The notes beneath the pieces were generated by a model. That model was given only the letters and a program-made list of their open reading frames with translations. It had not been told where the DNA came from and ran no database searches. This document shows, piece after piece, positions 17,587 through 26,352 of a DNA stretch of 64,000 nucleotides (position 1 is the stretch's first letter; each line of letters begins with the position of its first letter). The position numbers and the translations under genes were made by a program. The DNA comes from Trueperaceae bacterium (lineage in GTDB: Bacteria; Deinococcota; Deinococci; Deinococcales; Trueperaceae), in contig DASVCN010000023.1 in the NCBI GenBank assembly GCA_036381595.1, forward strand, positions 272,908 through 336,907, read 5' to 3'.

Positions 17587-19095
17587 TCAGTTGTCGAGCC
17601 AGGTCTCGGCGAACCGTACCGCCTGGTCGGTGCGCGTTTCGAAACCCTGCACATAGGGTCGGTAGGCGTGGATGTTGAGGGGGTTGTAGAGGTAGATGTA
17701 GGGTGCCTCGTCAACGACGATCCGGTTGATCTCCTCGTAGATCGGGAGTCGCTCGATGAAGCCCTGGGTGCGGCGGCCCTCGACGAGGAGTTCATCGACC
17801 CTGGGGTTGCTGTAGCCGGTGAAGTTGAAGACCTCGCCGGTCTTGTGCTGGGCGTAGAAGTAGTCGTCGGGGTCGACCAGCCCGTTCCAGGAGCAGATGT
17901 AGGTGTCGTAGTTGCCGGCACCCTCCTCCTCCAGCCACTCGGCCCACTCGAGAGTGCGGATGGTGGCGTCGATTCCGACCGAGGCGAGGTTCTGCTGGAC
18001 CACCTGGGCGATGCGGATCGACTCCTCGTATTGGGTGGTAGGCATGATCTCGAGCTCGAAGCCGTCACCCACGCCGGCCTCCTCGAGAAGCTGGCGGGCC
18101 TTCTCGGGGTCGTACTCGTACGGCGCGTAGCCCAACGCCCAGGCGCTGGAGGAGGGGATCGGGTCCTGCGTGGGCTCGGCGATGCCGAAGGTCGCGGCGA
18201 GGACGATGTTGTCCCGCTGCAGCGCGTAGGAGAGCGCCTGGCGCACCTTCACGTCATCCAGCGGCTCCCGCTCGGTGTTGACGCCGATGTACCAGTAGGC
18301 GCCAGCGGTCGTCTCGTCCACCACCACCTCTTCGCTCTCGCTCAGCTGCTCCACGCTCTGCGGGGGGATGCTGATCGCCCAGTCGACGTCGCCCGACACG
18401 AGAGCTGTGCGCCGCACCGAGCCGTCGGTGATGATCTGGATCTCGACGGCGTCGAGGTAGGGGAGGCCCTCCCGCCAGTAGTGCTCGTTCCGCTCGAGCA
18501 TCACGAGGTTGCCGGGGCGGTAGTCGGTGATCCGGAAGGGTCCGGTGCCGATGGGGATGTTGATGGTGCCGTCGGCCTCGACGCTCTCCTCGGCGAAGAT
18601 GCCTACCGACTTGTTGACGGCCAGGTGGCCCAGCAGGGCCGCATTGGGCGCTTCCAGCGTGAGCACTACCGTGCTCTCGTCGGGCGCCGCCACGTCGGTG
18701 ACTCCGGCCAGCAGGTAGGCGTTGCCCGAACCGGTCGCTGGATCGAGCATCCGGTCGTACACCCGCACCACGTCCTGAGCGGTCATCTCGGTGCCGTTGG
18801 AGAACATGATCCCGTCACGCAGGTGGAACGTATAGGTCAGCCCGTCGTCAGACACCTCCCACGACTCGGCCAGGGAGGGCACCACGTTCTGCTCGGCGTC
18901 TAGGGTGACGAGGGTGTCGAGAACGTTCTCGAGGACCTGGAAGCTGGAGTAGGCGCTGGTGATGTGGGGGTCGAGGCCTACCGGATCCTGGGCCCAGGCT
19001 GCGACGAGGGTGCCGCCTTGCTGCTGGGCGCTGGCCAGGCCGAACAGGGCCACTAGCAGGCCCACGAACAGGGGCCGTAGAAGGGTTCGGGTCAA
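17587..19095 (-). CDS. Peptide ABC transporter substrate-binding protein (family 5)
   Basis: 502 residues, exported (LTRTLLRPLFVGLLVALFGLASAQ). TTG 19095 is preferred because GGAG lies 8 nt before it, whereas the in-frame GTG 6 nt further up has no ribosome site. The SBP family 5 pattern is clear: DPHITSAYSSFQVLENVLDT, LAESWEVSDDGLTYTFHLRDG, FSNGTEMTAQDVV, and YAPYEYDPEKARQLLEEAG. The substrate is not readable; neighbours (racemase, D-cysteine desulfhydrase, Lrp) suggest peptides or D-amino-acid-containing compounds. Confidence 0.9.
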   Translation of the reverse strand: MTRTLLRPLFVGLLVALFGLASAQQQGGTLVAAWAQDPVGLDPHITSAYSSFQVLENVLDTLVTLDAEQNVVPSLAESWEVSDDGLTYTFHLRDGIMFSNGTEMTAQDVVRVYDRMLDPATGSGNAYLLAGVTDVAAPDESTVVLTLEAPNAALLGHLAVNKSVGIFAEESVEADGTINIPIGTGPFRITDYRPGNLVMLERNEHYWREGLPYLDAVEIQIITDGSVRRTALVSGDVDWAISIPPQSVEQLSESEEVVVDETTAGAYWYIGVNTEREPLDDVKVRQALSYALQRDNIVLAATFGIAEPTQDPIPSSSAWALGYAPYEYDPEKARQLLEEAGVGDGFELEIMPTTQYEESIRIAQVVQQNLASVGIDATIRTLEWAEWLEEEGAGNYDTYICSWNGLVDPDDYFYAQHKTGEVFNFTGYSNPRVDELLVEGRRTQGFIERLPIYEEINRIVVDEAPYIYLYNPLNIHAYRPYVQGFETRTDQAVRFAETWLDN

Positions 19096-19148
19096 TGGGA
19101 TCACTCCGTTTCGGTGGGGGCTGCGTTGCCGCGAGTTCGGGCCGGCCT

Positions 19149-19628
19149 TCAGGAGGCCCGTGAACTGGGGATCTCCCAATCCCACACGCTCTTCTTGATC
19201 GCGACCACTTGTATCGTCTCGCTGCTTATTATCCCCTCCAATCCCAGTTCACTCTGGATGAACCGGTGTAGCTCGGCGTTGTCGGCGTGAAGCGACTCTA
19301 CGACCACGTTGTAGGAGCCGACTCCCACGGCCACGTAGCGCACGGCCCGTGAACGGGCGATGCTGTCGGTAACGGCCTCCACCGCTCGAGGACTGACCTT
19401 GAGATAGGTGGTGGCGAGGATCGGTACCCCGAGTTGCAGCGGATCGCTTATCGCCAGGATCCGCATCCAGCCCTGTTCGAGCAGTCGGTTCACCCGTTTG
19501 CGAACCATGCTCTCGGAGGAGCCGATGCGCCGGGCTATCTCACGGTAGGGCATGCGGCCATCCTCGCGGAGATAGTCGACTATCCGGCGGTCGGTCGCAT
19601 CGAGTTGTTCGTACGAGGCCGGTTTCAC
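19149..19628 (-). CDS. Lrp/AsnC-family transcriptional regulator
   Basis: 159 residues from GTG 19628 (preceded by GGGAG). N-terminal winged HTH LDATDRRIVDYLREDGRMPY, then REIARRIGSSESMVRKRVN, and a C-terminal RAM ligand domain (about 70-155). Lrp-type proteins sense amino acids and usually control adjacent uptake and degradation genes, fitting its position between the racemase/desulfhydrase pair and the peptide importer. It likely binds amino acids and regulates this operon. Confidence 0.88.
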   Translation of the reverse strand: MKPASYEQLDATDRRIVDYLREDGRMPYREIARRIGSSESMVRKRVNRLLEQGWMRILAISDPLQLGVPILATTYLKVSPRAVEAVTDSIARSRAVRYVAVGVGSYNVVVESLHADNAELHRFIQSELGLEGIISSETIQVVAIKKSVWDWEIPSSRAS

Positions 19629-19733
19629 GTTCGGGCTCTCCCGCCAGTCAGGGTTGGCCGATCCTAGCGCGTTGCGTCCGAAGAGGTCAAGGAACGGGAC
19701 GCAATGCGTCCACCGTTGCAACCGCGCGCGGAG

Positions 19734-20513
19734 CTACCCGTGGGGGTCGAGCTCCGGTTCGCTCGGCAGACGTCTGCCGGTGGCGACCTCCGCGGTAGCG
19801 TCCACCAGAACGTCCGTCGAGTTGACGAGTGGGACCGGAACGTCAACTTCCCCGAGCAGCAGCGGGACCTCGGTGCAGCCTGCGACGATCGCTTCGGCCC
19901 CTGCTCCCACCAGCGAGTTGGCCAGCGCGCGCATTCGAATCCTCACGCCCTTACCGGCGTCGCCCGACTTGAAGAGGTAGAGGAGTTCCATGAACTCGTC
20001 GCGCGCCTCACCGCGCGGCTCGAGCGCCTCGATCCCATTCCTCTCGAAAGCGTTTGCGTAGAGCCCGGCGTCGAGGGTACCGGCTGCGGCCAGAACGCCA
20101 ACGCGTTGGATGCCAAGTCGACTCGTCGCGGCGACCGTCTCCACGATGATGCTCAGGAAGGGGACCTTCACAGCGGCGCGTATCTCGGCTTCGAAGGCGT
20201 GGGCGGCGTTGCAGGGCATGACCAGCAGCTGAGCCCCCGCTGCCTCGAGGCCCCGGGCCATGTTCGCGAGCAGCGGCGCCGGTGAGGGTCCCGTGCCCGC
20301 CACCGCTTCGTTGCGGTTGGGGACCTGAGGGTTGTTGTCGATGAGTACCCTCAGCCGATCCTGATCCCGCCCCGCCGGTGTAGCCGCCAGCAACTTGGCG
20401 AAGAAGTCGAGGGTCGCCTCGGGCCCCATGCCGCCCAGGACGCCGACGGTGAGCTTGGGACCCGACGGTAGCCCCTCGGACCTGGACTGGGACCTGGCTT
20501 CGACAGTCGCCAC
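19734..20513 (-). CDS. Aspartate/glutamate racemase family protein
   Basis: 259 residues from GTG 20513, which overlaps the TAG of the preceding gene (TAGTG). The two-cysteine cofactor-independent racemase pattern is intact: TVGVLGGMGPEATLDFFAKL at the N-terminus, first catalytic Cys in VMPCNAAH and second in VAGCTEVPLLL. It would interconvert L and D forms of Asp, Glu or a related amino acid. The overlap with the D-cysteine desulfhydrase gene argues for a shared D-amino-acid pathway. Confidence 0.88.
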   Translation of the reverse strand: MATVEARSQSRSEGLPSGPKLTVGVLGGMGPEATLDFFAKLLAATPAGRDQDRLRVLIDNNPQVPNRNEAVAGTGPSPAPLLANMARGLEAAGAQLLVMPCNAAHAFEAEIRAAVKVPFLSIIVETVAATSRLGIQRVGVLAAAGTLDAGLYANAFERNGIEALEPRGEARDEFMELLYLFKSGDAGKGVRIRMRALANSLVGAGAEAIVAGCTEVPLLLGEVDVPVPLVNSTDVLVDATAEVATGRRLPSEPELDPHG

Positions 20514-21511
20514 TAGTCGAGGATCACACCCTGATAGGCGTACAGCGCGGGCGAGCCGCCGGTGTGGAGGAAGAGCACCCGCTCGCTGGCATCGAGCGTG
20601 CCGCTCCTCACCAGGCCGATGAGCCCGGCCGCTGCCTTGCCGGTATAGACCGGATCGAGCAGGATCCCTTCGAGCCGGGCGAAGAGGCGGATCGCCTCCA
20701 CCATCTCCGGAGTGGGCAGCGAGTAGCCAGGCCCCACATAGTCGTCCACCACGGTAACGGCCTCGCGGGGAACGCCCTGACGGCTGCCGCACAGCTCGGC
20801 AGCCTGCTGGGCGAGGCCGTGGATCTTCTCCTCCTGCGGGCCCTTCTGGGCTCGGGTACTCACTCCCAACACGGGCAGGTCGGTCGAATGGGCGTGGAGG
20901 CCAGCCAGCAGGCCGGAGTGGGTGCCGCCAGAGCCGCTCGCCACCACCAGCCGATCGAAGGGCAGTTGCATCTCGAACGATTGCCGCACTATCTCGGCCG
21001 CGCAAGAGACGTAGCCGAGGGCGCCGAGGGCGTTCGAGCCGCCCCCGGGGACGACGTACCCCTTACGCCCTTCCGCTTCCAGTTCGGTCACGACCTCGTT
21101 CATCGCCGCGTTCACGTCGCTGTCGCCGGGCACGACGGTTATCGCCTCCACCCCCAGCAGTCGGTAGAGGAAGTTGTTGCCGCTTGCGTCCGGGTCGTAC
21201 GAATTGGGCACCCTCTCCTCGATCACCAGACGGCAGGCGAGGCCCTCCTTCACGGCGGCTGCCAGCGTGAGGCGGCAGTGGTTCGACTGAACCGCGCCCA
21301 CGGTCACCAGCGTGTCGGCGCCCTGGGCGATGGCGTCCGCGACCAGGAACTCCAGTTTGCGAGTCTTGTTCCCGCCCGCGGTCAGACCCAGCTGGTCATC
21401 TCGTTTGATCCAGATCTCGGGACCGCCCAGGTGCTGGCTCAGTCGCTCGAGTCGTTCGATGGGGGTGGGCCCGCTCGTGTAGCGGCGCCTGGGGAATCGG
21501 GCTAGATTCAT
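20513..21511 (-). CDS. dcyD: D-cysteine desulfhydrase / ACC deaminase family PLP enzyme
   Basis: 332 residues of the DcyD/ACC-deaminase branch of fold-II PLP enzymes. WIKRDDQLGLTAGGNKTRKLE carries the PLP lysine in GGNKTRK, QSNHCRLTLAAA follows, and the phosphate loop is SGSGGTHSGLLAG. The product would be pyruvate, ammonia and sulfide from D-cysteine; activity on other D-amino acids or ACC is possible. ATG 21511 is preceded by AGAGGA. First gene of a probable operon with the racemase. Confidence 0.85.
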   Translation of the reverse strand: MNLARFPRRRYTSGPTPIERLERLSQHLGGPEIWIKRDDQLGLTAGGNKTRKLEFLVADAIAQGADTLVTVGAVQSNHCRLTLAAAVKEGLACRLVIEERVPNSYDPDASGNNFLYRLLGVEAITVVPGDSDVNAAMNEVVTELEAEGRKGYVVPGGGSNALGALGYVSCAAEIVRQSFEMQLPFDRLVVASGSGGTHSGLLAGLHAHSTDLPVLGVSTRAQKGPQEEKIHGLAQQAAELCGSRQGVPREAVTVVDDYVGPGYSLPTPEMVEAIRLFARLEGILLDPVYTGKAAAGLIGLVRSGTLDASERVLFLHTGGSPALYAYQGVILD

Positions 21512-21659
21512 CTCTGTCCTCTGCTTTCCGTGGAGATCTGGTAGCGAACAGGATAGCGCGTCACGACGTACCAGCCGAGCGGTCGTTCTGGTGCGGGATG
21601 TAAACTGTGCCCACCATGCGACGGCAGCGGATGGAAGTGGACGGAGAGAGGTGCACGCG

Positions 21660-22634
21660 GTGACGGTCAGCGAACGGCAGGAGCGGGTGGCGCGCAATCC
21701 GGGCGTTCCCCTCGAGGAGGGGTGGTTCCGGCAGGCGCAGGTGAACCTGTCGGCTGCCGAGCGCCGGAGTGCCACCATGGGCACCAGGCGCAGCGTGAAG
21801 AAGGCGTGGCAGGCTGCGTGGCTGCTGAAAGCCGTGAGCCTGATCGACCTAACCACCCTCTCCGGTGACGACACGCCCGGACGGGTCAGGCGTCTTTGCG
21901 CCAAGGCGCGCAACCCGGTCAGGGCCGACCTCCTCGAACAACTCGGTGCTGCCGACCTCGGCCTGACAGTGGCTGCCGTCTGCGTCTATCACGCGATGGT
22001 TCCTGTCGCGGTGCAGGCGCTGCGCGGTAGCGGCATCCCGGTCGCCGCCGTCTCGACCGGCTTCCCCGCCGGCCTCAGTCCGTTCGAACAGCGCCTGGCC
22101 GAGATCCGCGCCTCGGTGGCTGCCGGCGCCGAAGAGATCGATATCGTCGTGAGCCGCCGTCACGTCCTGCTGGGCGACTGGCCCGCCCTCTACGACGAGG
22201 TGCGGGCGTTCCGCGACGCCTGCGGCGAAGCCCACATGAAGGCGATCCTCGCTACCGGCGAGCTGGGGACGTTGCGTAACGTGTACAAGGCCTCGATGGT
22301 TGCGATGATGGCGGGAAGCGACTTCATCAAGACGTCGACCGGCAAGGAGCCCGTCAACGCAACTCTGCCGGTCGGGCTCACCATGGCCAGGGCGATCCGT
22401 GACTACTACGAGCGAACGGGTTACCGCATTGGCCTCAAGCCCGCCGGCGGCATCAAGAGCGCCAAGGAGGCGCTGGTGTGGCTGATCATGATCAAGGAGG
22501 AGCTCGGCAGGCCGTGGCTCGAGCCGGAACTGTTCCGCTTCGGCGCTTCGAGTCTGCTGGCCGACATCGAAAGGCAAGTCGAGCACTTCGCTACCGGTCG
22601 TTACTCGGCCGGCTTCCGCCACCCGCTCGGATGA
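21660..22634 (+). CDS. deoC: Deoxyribose-phosphate aldolase
   Basis: 324 residues, longer than E. coli DeoC (259) through an N-terminal extension of about 75 residues. Core motifs: SLIDLTTLSGDDTPGRVRRL, the Schiff-base lysine in GSDFIKTSTGK, and the second active-site lysine in GLKPAGGIK. It splits 2-deoxyribose 5-phosphate into acetaldehyde and glyceraldehyde 3-phosphate in deoxynucleoside catabolism. GTG 21660 is supported by GAGAGAGG 8 nt upstream. The next gene, 67 nt on, is an aldehyde dehydrogenase suited to remove the acetaldehyde. Confidence 0.93.
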   Translation: MTVSERQERVARNPGVPLEEGWFRQAQVNLSAAERRSATMGTRRSVKKAWQAAWLLKAVSLIDLTTLSGDDTPGRVRRLCAKARNPVRADLLEQLGAADLGLTVAAVCVYHAMVPVAVQALRGSGIPVAAVSTGFPAGLSPFEQRLAEIRASVAAGAEEIDIVVSRRHVLLGDWPALYDEVRAFRDACGEAHMKAILATGELGTLRNVYKASMVAMMAGSDFIKTSTGKEPVNATLPVGLTMARAIRDYYERTGYRIGLKPAGGIKSAKEALVWLIMIKEELGRPWLEPELFRFGASSLLADIERQVEHFATGRYSAGFRHPLG

Positions 22635-22701
22635 GCTCGGCGAGCATGGTTGGCGGCTGCAGGCGGGGGCCAGGGACCGGGTCCGGGCATAGGAGAGCAG
22701 C

Positions 22702-25104
22702 GTGAGCAGCGTCAAGGAGATCTTCGAGACGATGGAGTACGGCCCGGCGCCGGAGGGAAGCGCGCCGGCGACGCAGTGGCTCGAGCGCCACGAGCGCAGC
22801 TTCGGGCATTTCATCGGCGGCCGTTTCGTCGAACCGGAGGCGGGCGAGAAGTTCGAGACGATCAATCCTGCCAACGGTGAGCTCCTGGCGCGGGTCGCCC
22901 AGGGCACGGAGTCCGACGTCGACAAGGCGGTTGCAGCTGCCGGGGAGGCCCGGGCAGAGTGGGGATCGCTCACCCCCCACGCGCGGTCGCGCCACATCTA
23001 CTCTCTGGCCCGGCGGATCCAGAAACACAGCCGCCTCTTCGCCGTCATCGAGTCGCTCGACAACGGCAAGCCGATCCGCGAGACCAGGGACCTCGACATA
23101 CCGCTTGCCGCCCGCCACTTCTATCACCACGCCGGCTGGGCGCAGCTGCTGGAGAGCGAGTTCCCCGGCTACCGGGGCGTAGGGGTGTGCGGGCAGATAA
23201 TCCCCTGGAACTTCCCGCTGCTGATGCTCTCCTGGAAGGTGGCGCCGGCACTGGCCGCCGGCTGCACGGTAGTCCTCAAGCCGGCCGAGTTCACGCCGCT
23301 CACCGCGCTCCTCTTCGCGCAGGTGGCCCGCGACGCCGGCATCCCCGACGGAGTCTTCAACGTGGTCACCGGCGACGGCAGCACGGGAGAACTGATCGTC
23401 CAGCACCCGGAGATCGACAAGCTGGCGTTCACCGGCTCCACCGAGGTTGGGCGGATCATCCGGAGAAGCAGCGCCGGCAGCGGCAAGAAGCTTTCGCTGG
23501 AGCTGGGCGGCAAGAGTCCCTTCCTCGTATTCGATGACGCCGATCTGGACGCTGCGGTCGAGGGCGTGGTGGACGCCATCTGGTTCAACCAGGGCCAGGT
23601 GTGCTGCGCCGGATCCAGGCTTCTCGTCCAGGAGGGCGTCGCCGACAGGCTGCACGACAAGCTGCGGGCCCGCATGGAGGCGATGCGGATGGGCGACCCG
23701 CTCGACAAGTCGATCGACCTCGGAGCGATCATCGCCCCGGTGCAACTGCAGAAGATCGAGCGGCTCGTCGAGGAGGGGAAGGCGCAGGGCGCGCGCTGCT
23801 GGCAGCCTTCCTGGTCGGTGCCCGAGGAAGGTCTCTTCTATCCGCCGACCCTCTTCACCGAGGTCGAGCCGGCCTCTCTGCTCGCCCAGGTCGAGATCTT
23901 CGGCCCGGTTCTGGCGTCGATGACGTTCCGGACGCCGGCCGAGGCGGTGGAACTCGCGAACGACAGCCGCTACGGTCTGGCCGCCTCGCTCTGGACCGAG
24001 AACATCGACCTGGCGCTCGACATCGCTCCGAAACTTGCGGCCGGGGTGGTGTGGATCAACAGCACCAACATGTTCGACGGCGCCGCCGGCTTCGGCGGTT
24101 ACCGCGAGAGCGGCTACGGCCGCGAGGGTGGTCGCGAGGGGATGTACGAGTACCTGGTGCCGGTCTGGGAGGCGGAACTGGCGGTCGTGGAGGCAGAGGA
24201 GCACGCCATCGTGGCCGGACCGGGAGATGGCGATCTGCCCGGCGGCAACGGCAGCGCTTCGGCCAGAATCGACCGGACAGCAAAGCTCTACATCGGCGGG
24301 AAGCAGGCCCGGCCCGACGGCGGCTACAGTTACCCGGTGGTGGGTAGGGCCGGCGATATCGTCGGGGAGGCCAGCCTGGGCAACCGCAAGGATATCCGGA
24401 ACGCGGTCGAGGCGGCCCGCAAGGCCACTGCCTGGAGCATCGCCAGCGGTCACAACCGGGCCCAGGTGCTCTACTACCTGGCCGAGAACCTGGCGGCAAG
24501 GGCTCGAGAGTTCGAGGAGCGGCTCCAGCTCATGACCGGCTCGAGCCGCTCGCGAGACGAGGTGGAACTCTCCGTCTCGCGCCTCTTCACCTACGCGGCC
24601 TGGGCCGACAAGTACGACGGCGCGGTACACCACACCCCGTACCGGAACGTGACCCTGGCGATGAACGAGCCGTGGGGGATCATGGGCATCGTCTGCCCCG
24701 AAGAATCACCGTTGCTGGCTTTCGTCTCACTGGTGGCGCCGGCGGTGGCGCTGGGCAACCGGGTGGTGGCGGTCCCCTCCTCACGCTGGCCGCTCGCGGC
24801 GACCGACCTCTACCAGGTTCTCGAGACCTCCGACGTGCCGGCAGGAGTGATCAACATCGTCACCGGCGACCGGAACGAGCTCGCCAACGTCCTTGCCCTG
24901 CACGACGAGGTCGCCAGTATCTGGTACCTGGGAACGCAGGAGGGCAGCCGGATGGTCGAGGAGGCCTCGACAGGCAACCTCAAAGCGACCTGGGTGAGCT
25001 ACGGCAAGAAGCGCGACTGGTTCGACCCCAGGCAGGCAGAGGGACGCGAGTACCTGCGGCGCGCCAGCCAGGTCAAGAACATCTGGGTGCCGTACGGAGA
25101 GTGA
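22702..25104 (+). CDS. Two-domain aldehyde dehydrogenase (ALDH16 type)
   Basis: 800 residues. The first ALDH domain (about 25-495) is complete: WNFPLLMLSWKVAPALAAG, FTGSTEVGRII, ELGGKSP with the general-base Glu, and catalytic C301 in NQGQVCCAGSR. A second, shorter ALDH-like domain (about 530-800) keeps the NAD-fold motifs (EPWGIMGIVCPEESPLLAF, VPAGVINIVTGDRNELA) but has no GQxC cysteine and ends early, as in the ALDH16 family where the second unit is structural. It probably oxidises the acetaldehyde released by DeoC to acetate with NAD. GTG start behind GGAGAGC. Confidence 0.9.
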   Translation: MSSVKEIFETMEYGPAPEGSAPATQWLERHERSFGHFIGGRFVEPEAGEKFETINPANGELLARVAQGTESDVDKAVAAAGEARAEWGSLTPHARSRHIYSLARRIQKHSRLFAVIESLDNGKPIRETRDLDIPLAARHFYHHAGWAQLLESEFPGYRGVGVCGQIIPWNFPLLMLSWKVAPALAAGCTVVLKPAEFTPLTALLFAQVARDAGIPDGVFNVVTGDGSTGELIVQHPEIDKLAFTGSTEVGRIIRRSSAGSGKKLSLELGGKSPFLVFDDADLDAAVEGVVDAIWFNQGQVCCAGSRLLVQEGVADRLHDKLRARMEAMRMGDPLDKSIDLGAIIAPVQLQKIERLVEEGKAQGARCWQPSWSVPEEGLFYPPTLFTEVEPASLLAQVEIFGPVLASMTFRTPAEAVELANDSRYGLAASLWTENIDLALDIAPKLAAGVVWINSTNMFDGAAGFGGYRESGYGREGGREGMYEYLVPVWEAELAVVEAEEHAIVAGPGDGDLPGGNGSASARIDRTAKLYIGGKQARPDGGYSYPVVGRAGDIVGEASLGNRKDIRNAVEAARKATAWSIASGHNRAQVLYYLAENLAARAREFEERLQLMTGSSRSRDEVELSVSRLFTYAAWADKYDGAVHHTPYRNVTLAMNEPWGIMGIVCPEESPLLAFVSLVAPAVALGNRVVAVPSSRWPLAATDLYQVLETSDVPAGVINIVTGDRNELANVLALHDEVASIWYLGTQEGSRMVEEASTGNLKATWVSYGKKRDWFDPRQAEGREYLRRASQVKNIWVPYGE

Positions 25105-25111
25105 CCCTGCT

Positions 25112-25125
25112 GCGCCGCGAGGCGC
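25112..25125 (+). terminator. Short stem-loop after the ALDH gene
   Basis: GCGCC-GCGA-GGCGC: 5 perfect pairs capped by a GNRA-type tetraloop, 8 nt after the stop. No U-run follows, so termination is only possible. Confidence 0.4.
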
Positions 25126-25235
25126 CGCCTCATGAAGGATGCGACGGCGCCAACTGGGCGTTGGCTCTCGACGGGATCGCTCCCGAACCGCTAAGTTGAG
25201 GTCCCTGGACTCCAACCGGGGGAAAGCGAGGGGGC

Positions 25236-25466
25236 ATGAGCGGCTTGGTCCGTATACGTTCCGAATCACGAAATGTTCGCCACCTGGTGAACCGCTGGCA
25301 GCACCGCCACGGAGTCAGCGGCGCCGTGTACCAGGCAGATCCGAGCACTCTGCTGGTCACGGCCGATACCTCGGTCGAGGCTCTCGAAGATCTGGTGCGC
25401 TCCTTGCAGAGCAGCGACCTGGAGGTCGAGATCATCTGGCGTGAAGGCGACCTGCTGCAGGCCTGA
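25236..25466 (+). CDS. Small hypothetical protein (76 aa)
   Basis: 76 residues from ATG 25236 with a good ribosome site (GCGAGGGGG). It begins MSGLVRIRSESRNVRHLVNR and is predicted soluble, alternating short strands and helices (VTADTSVEALEDLVRSLQ, VEIIWREGDLLQA). I do not recognise a family. It lies upstream of the TIGR02587-like gene with a separate promoter between them. Codon usage (G/C at third positions) resembles its neighbours, supporting a real gene. Confidence 0.6.
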   Translation: MSGLVRIRSESRNVRHLVNRWQHRHGVSGAVYQADPSTLLVTADTSVEALEDLVRSLQSSDLEVEIIWREGDLLQA

Positions 25467-25502
25467 GCCCCATCCGACACGGCATAGATCGCATTCTCTG
25501 CT

Positions 25503-25508
25503 TATAAC
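25503..25508 (+). promoter_or_regulatory. Leaderless-type -10 element (TATAAC)
   Basis: TATAAC, 5 of 6 to TATAAT, ends 6 nt before ATG 25515. No ribosome site is present before this start. Confidence 0.5.
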
Positions 25509-25514
25509 GAGCTG

Positions 25515-26351
25515 ATGACGGCGGCGATCGACGAGAGGTTGAGCAGCGCCCTGCGAGGCTACGCCCGCGGGGTGCTTGGGGCGATGCTCGTCAGTATCCC
25601 GCTGCTGGCCACGATGGAGATGTGGTGGCTGGGATTCCTGATCCCGCCCTTCCGCTTGCTGTTCTTCCTGCTCGCCAACTTCGCCCTGCTCGTGGTCCTC
25701 GAATATTTCAGCGGCTTCCAGAAGGGTCACGTCCGTCTGCTGGAGGAGGTGCAGGATGCGGTCGACGCCTACGGCATAGGCCTACTGGTGGCAACCGTCG
25801 TGCTCTTCCTGTTCGGAGTCATCGGGCCCGGCATGTCCCTTCGGGAGATCGCGGGCAAGATCATCATCGAAACCATACCGCTGTCGATCGGAGCTTCGAT
25901 CGCCGTCTCGGTCCTCGGCGAGAAGGATCCGACCAACGAGCGCCGCAAGCGCAGAGCCGGTTTCTGGGGGAGCCAGGTCATCGGTGTAGCCGGAGCGGTC
26001 TACTTCGGGTTCAACGTGGCTCCCACCGAAGAGCCGGTCATCATCGGCCTGGGACTCACCTGGTGGCACGCGGTCCTGCTGCTGGTCATCGGCCTGCTGC
26101 TCACCCATGCGATCGTCTTCTCGGTCGGTTTCGCGGGCAGCTACCGGATACCAGGGGGCCGCACCTGGTGGGGCTCGCTGCTCCGCACCGGGGTCGTCTC
26201 CTACACTCTTGCGCTGGGCGTCAGCGCCCTCATGCTCTGGCTCTTCGGCCGGATCGACGACTCGACCGGACTTACCCCCGCCCTCCACATGATCGTCACC
26301 CTCGGGTTCGTCAACTCGCTCGGCTCGGCTGCCGCCAAGCTGATCATCTGA
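25515..26351 (+). CDS. Integral membrane protein, TIGR02587-like
   Basis: 278 residues with about seven to eight hydrophobic spans (for example MLVSIPLLATMEMWWLGF and LLFFLLANFALLVVLEYFSG) and a charged cytoplasmic loop near EKDPTNERRKRRAG. The pattern matches what I know as the TIGR02587 family, which typically sits next to a TIGR02588 gene, as here. The function of the pair is unknown. The next gene starts 1 nt after this stop. Confidence 0.7.
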   Translation: MTAAIDERLSSALRGYARGVLGAMLVSIPLLATMEMWWLGFLIPPFRLLFFLLANFALLVVLEYFSGFQKGHVRLLEEVQDAVDAYGIGLLVATVVLFLFGVIGPGMSLREIAGKIIIETIPLSIGASIAVSVLGEKDPTNERRKRRAGFWGSQVIGVAGAVYFGFNVAPTEEPVIIGLGLTWWHAVLLLVIGLLLTHAIVFSVGFAGSYRIPGGRTWWGSLLRTGVVSYTLALGVSALMLWLFGRIDDSTGLTPALHMIVTLGFVNSLGSAAAKLII

Positions 26352-26352
26352 C

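Noticed and set aside
17499..18068. Long N-terminal extension of the DppB-like permease into the binding-protein gene
   Set aside because: It would overlap 570 nt of a well-supported gene and read Ser/Thr/Arg-rich shadow sequence; TTG 17498 has a ribosome site and gives normal length.
20514..21005. N-terminal extension of the racemase into the D-cysteine desulfhydrase gene
   Set aside because: GTG 20513 overlaps the upstream stop (TAGTG) and gives a normal-length racemase; the extension is out-of-frame shadow.
22591..24633. 680-codon open frame antisense to the aldehyde dehydrogenase
   Set aside because: It mirrors a complete ALDH gene; in GC-rich DNA the complement of biased codons stays open. 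Its product is low-complexity with no domain.
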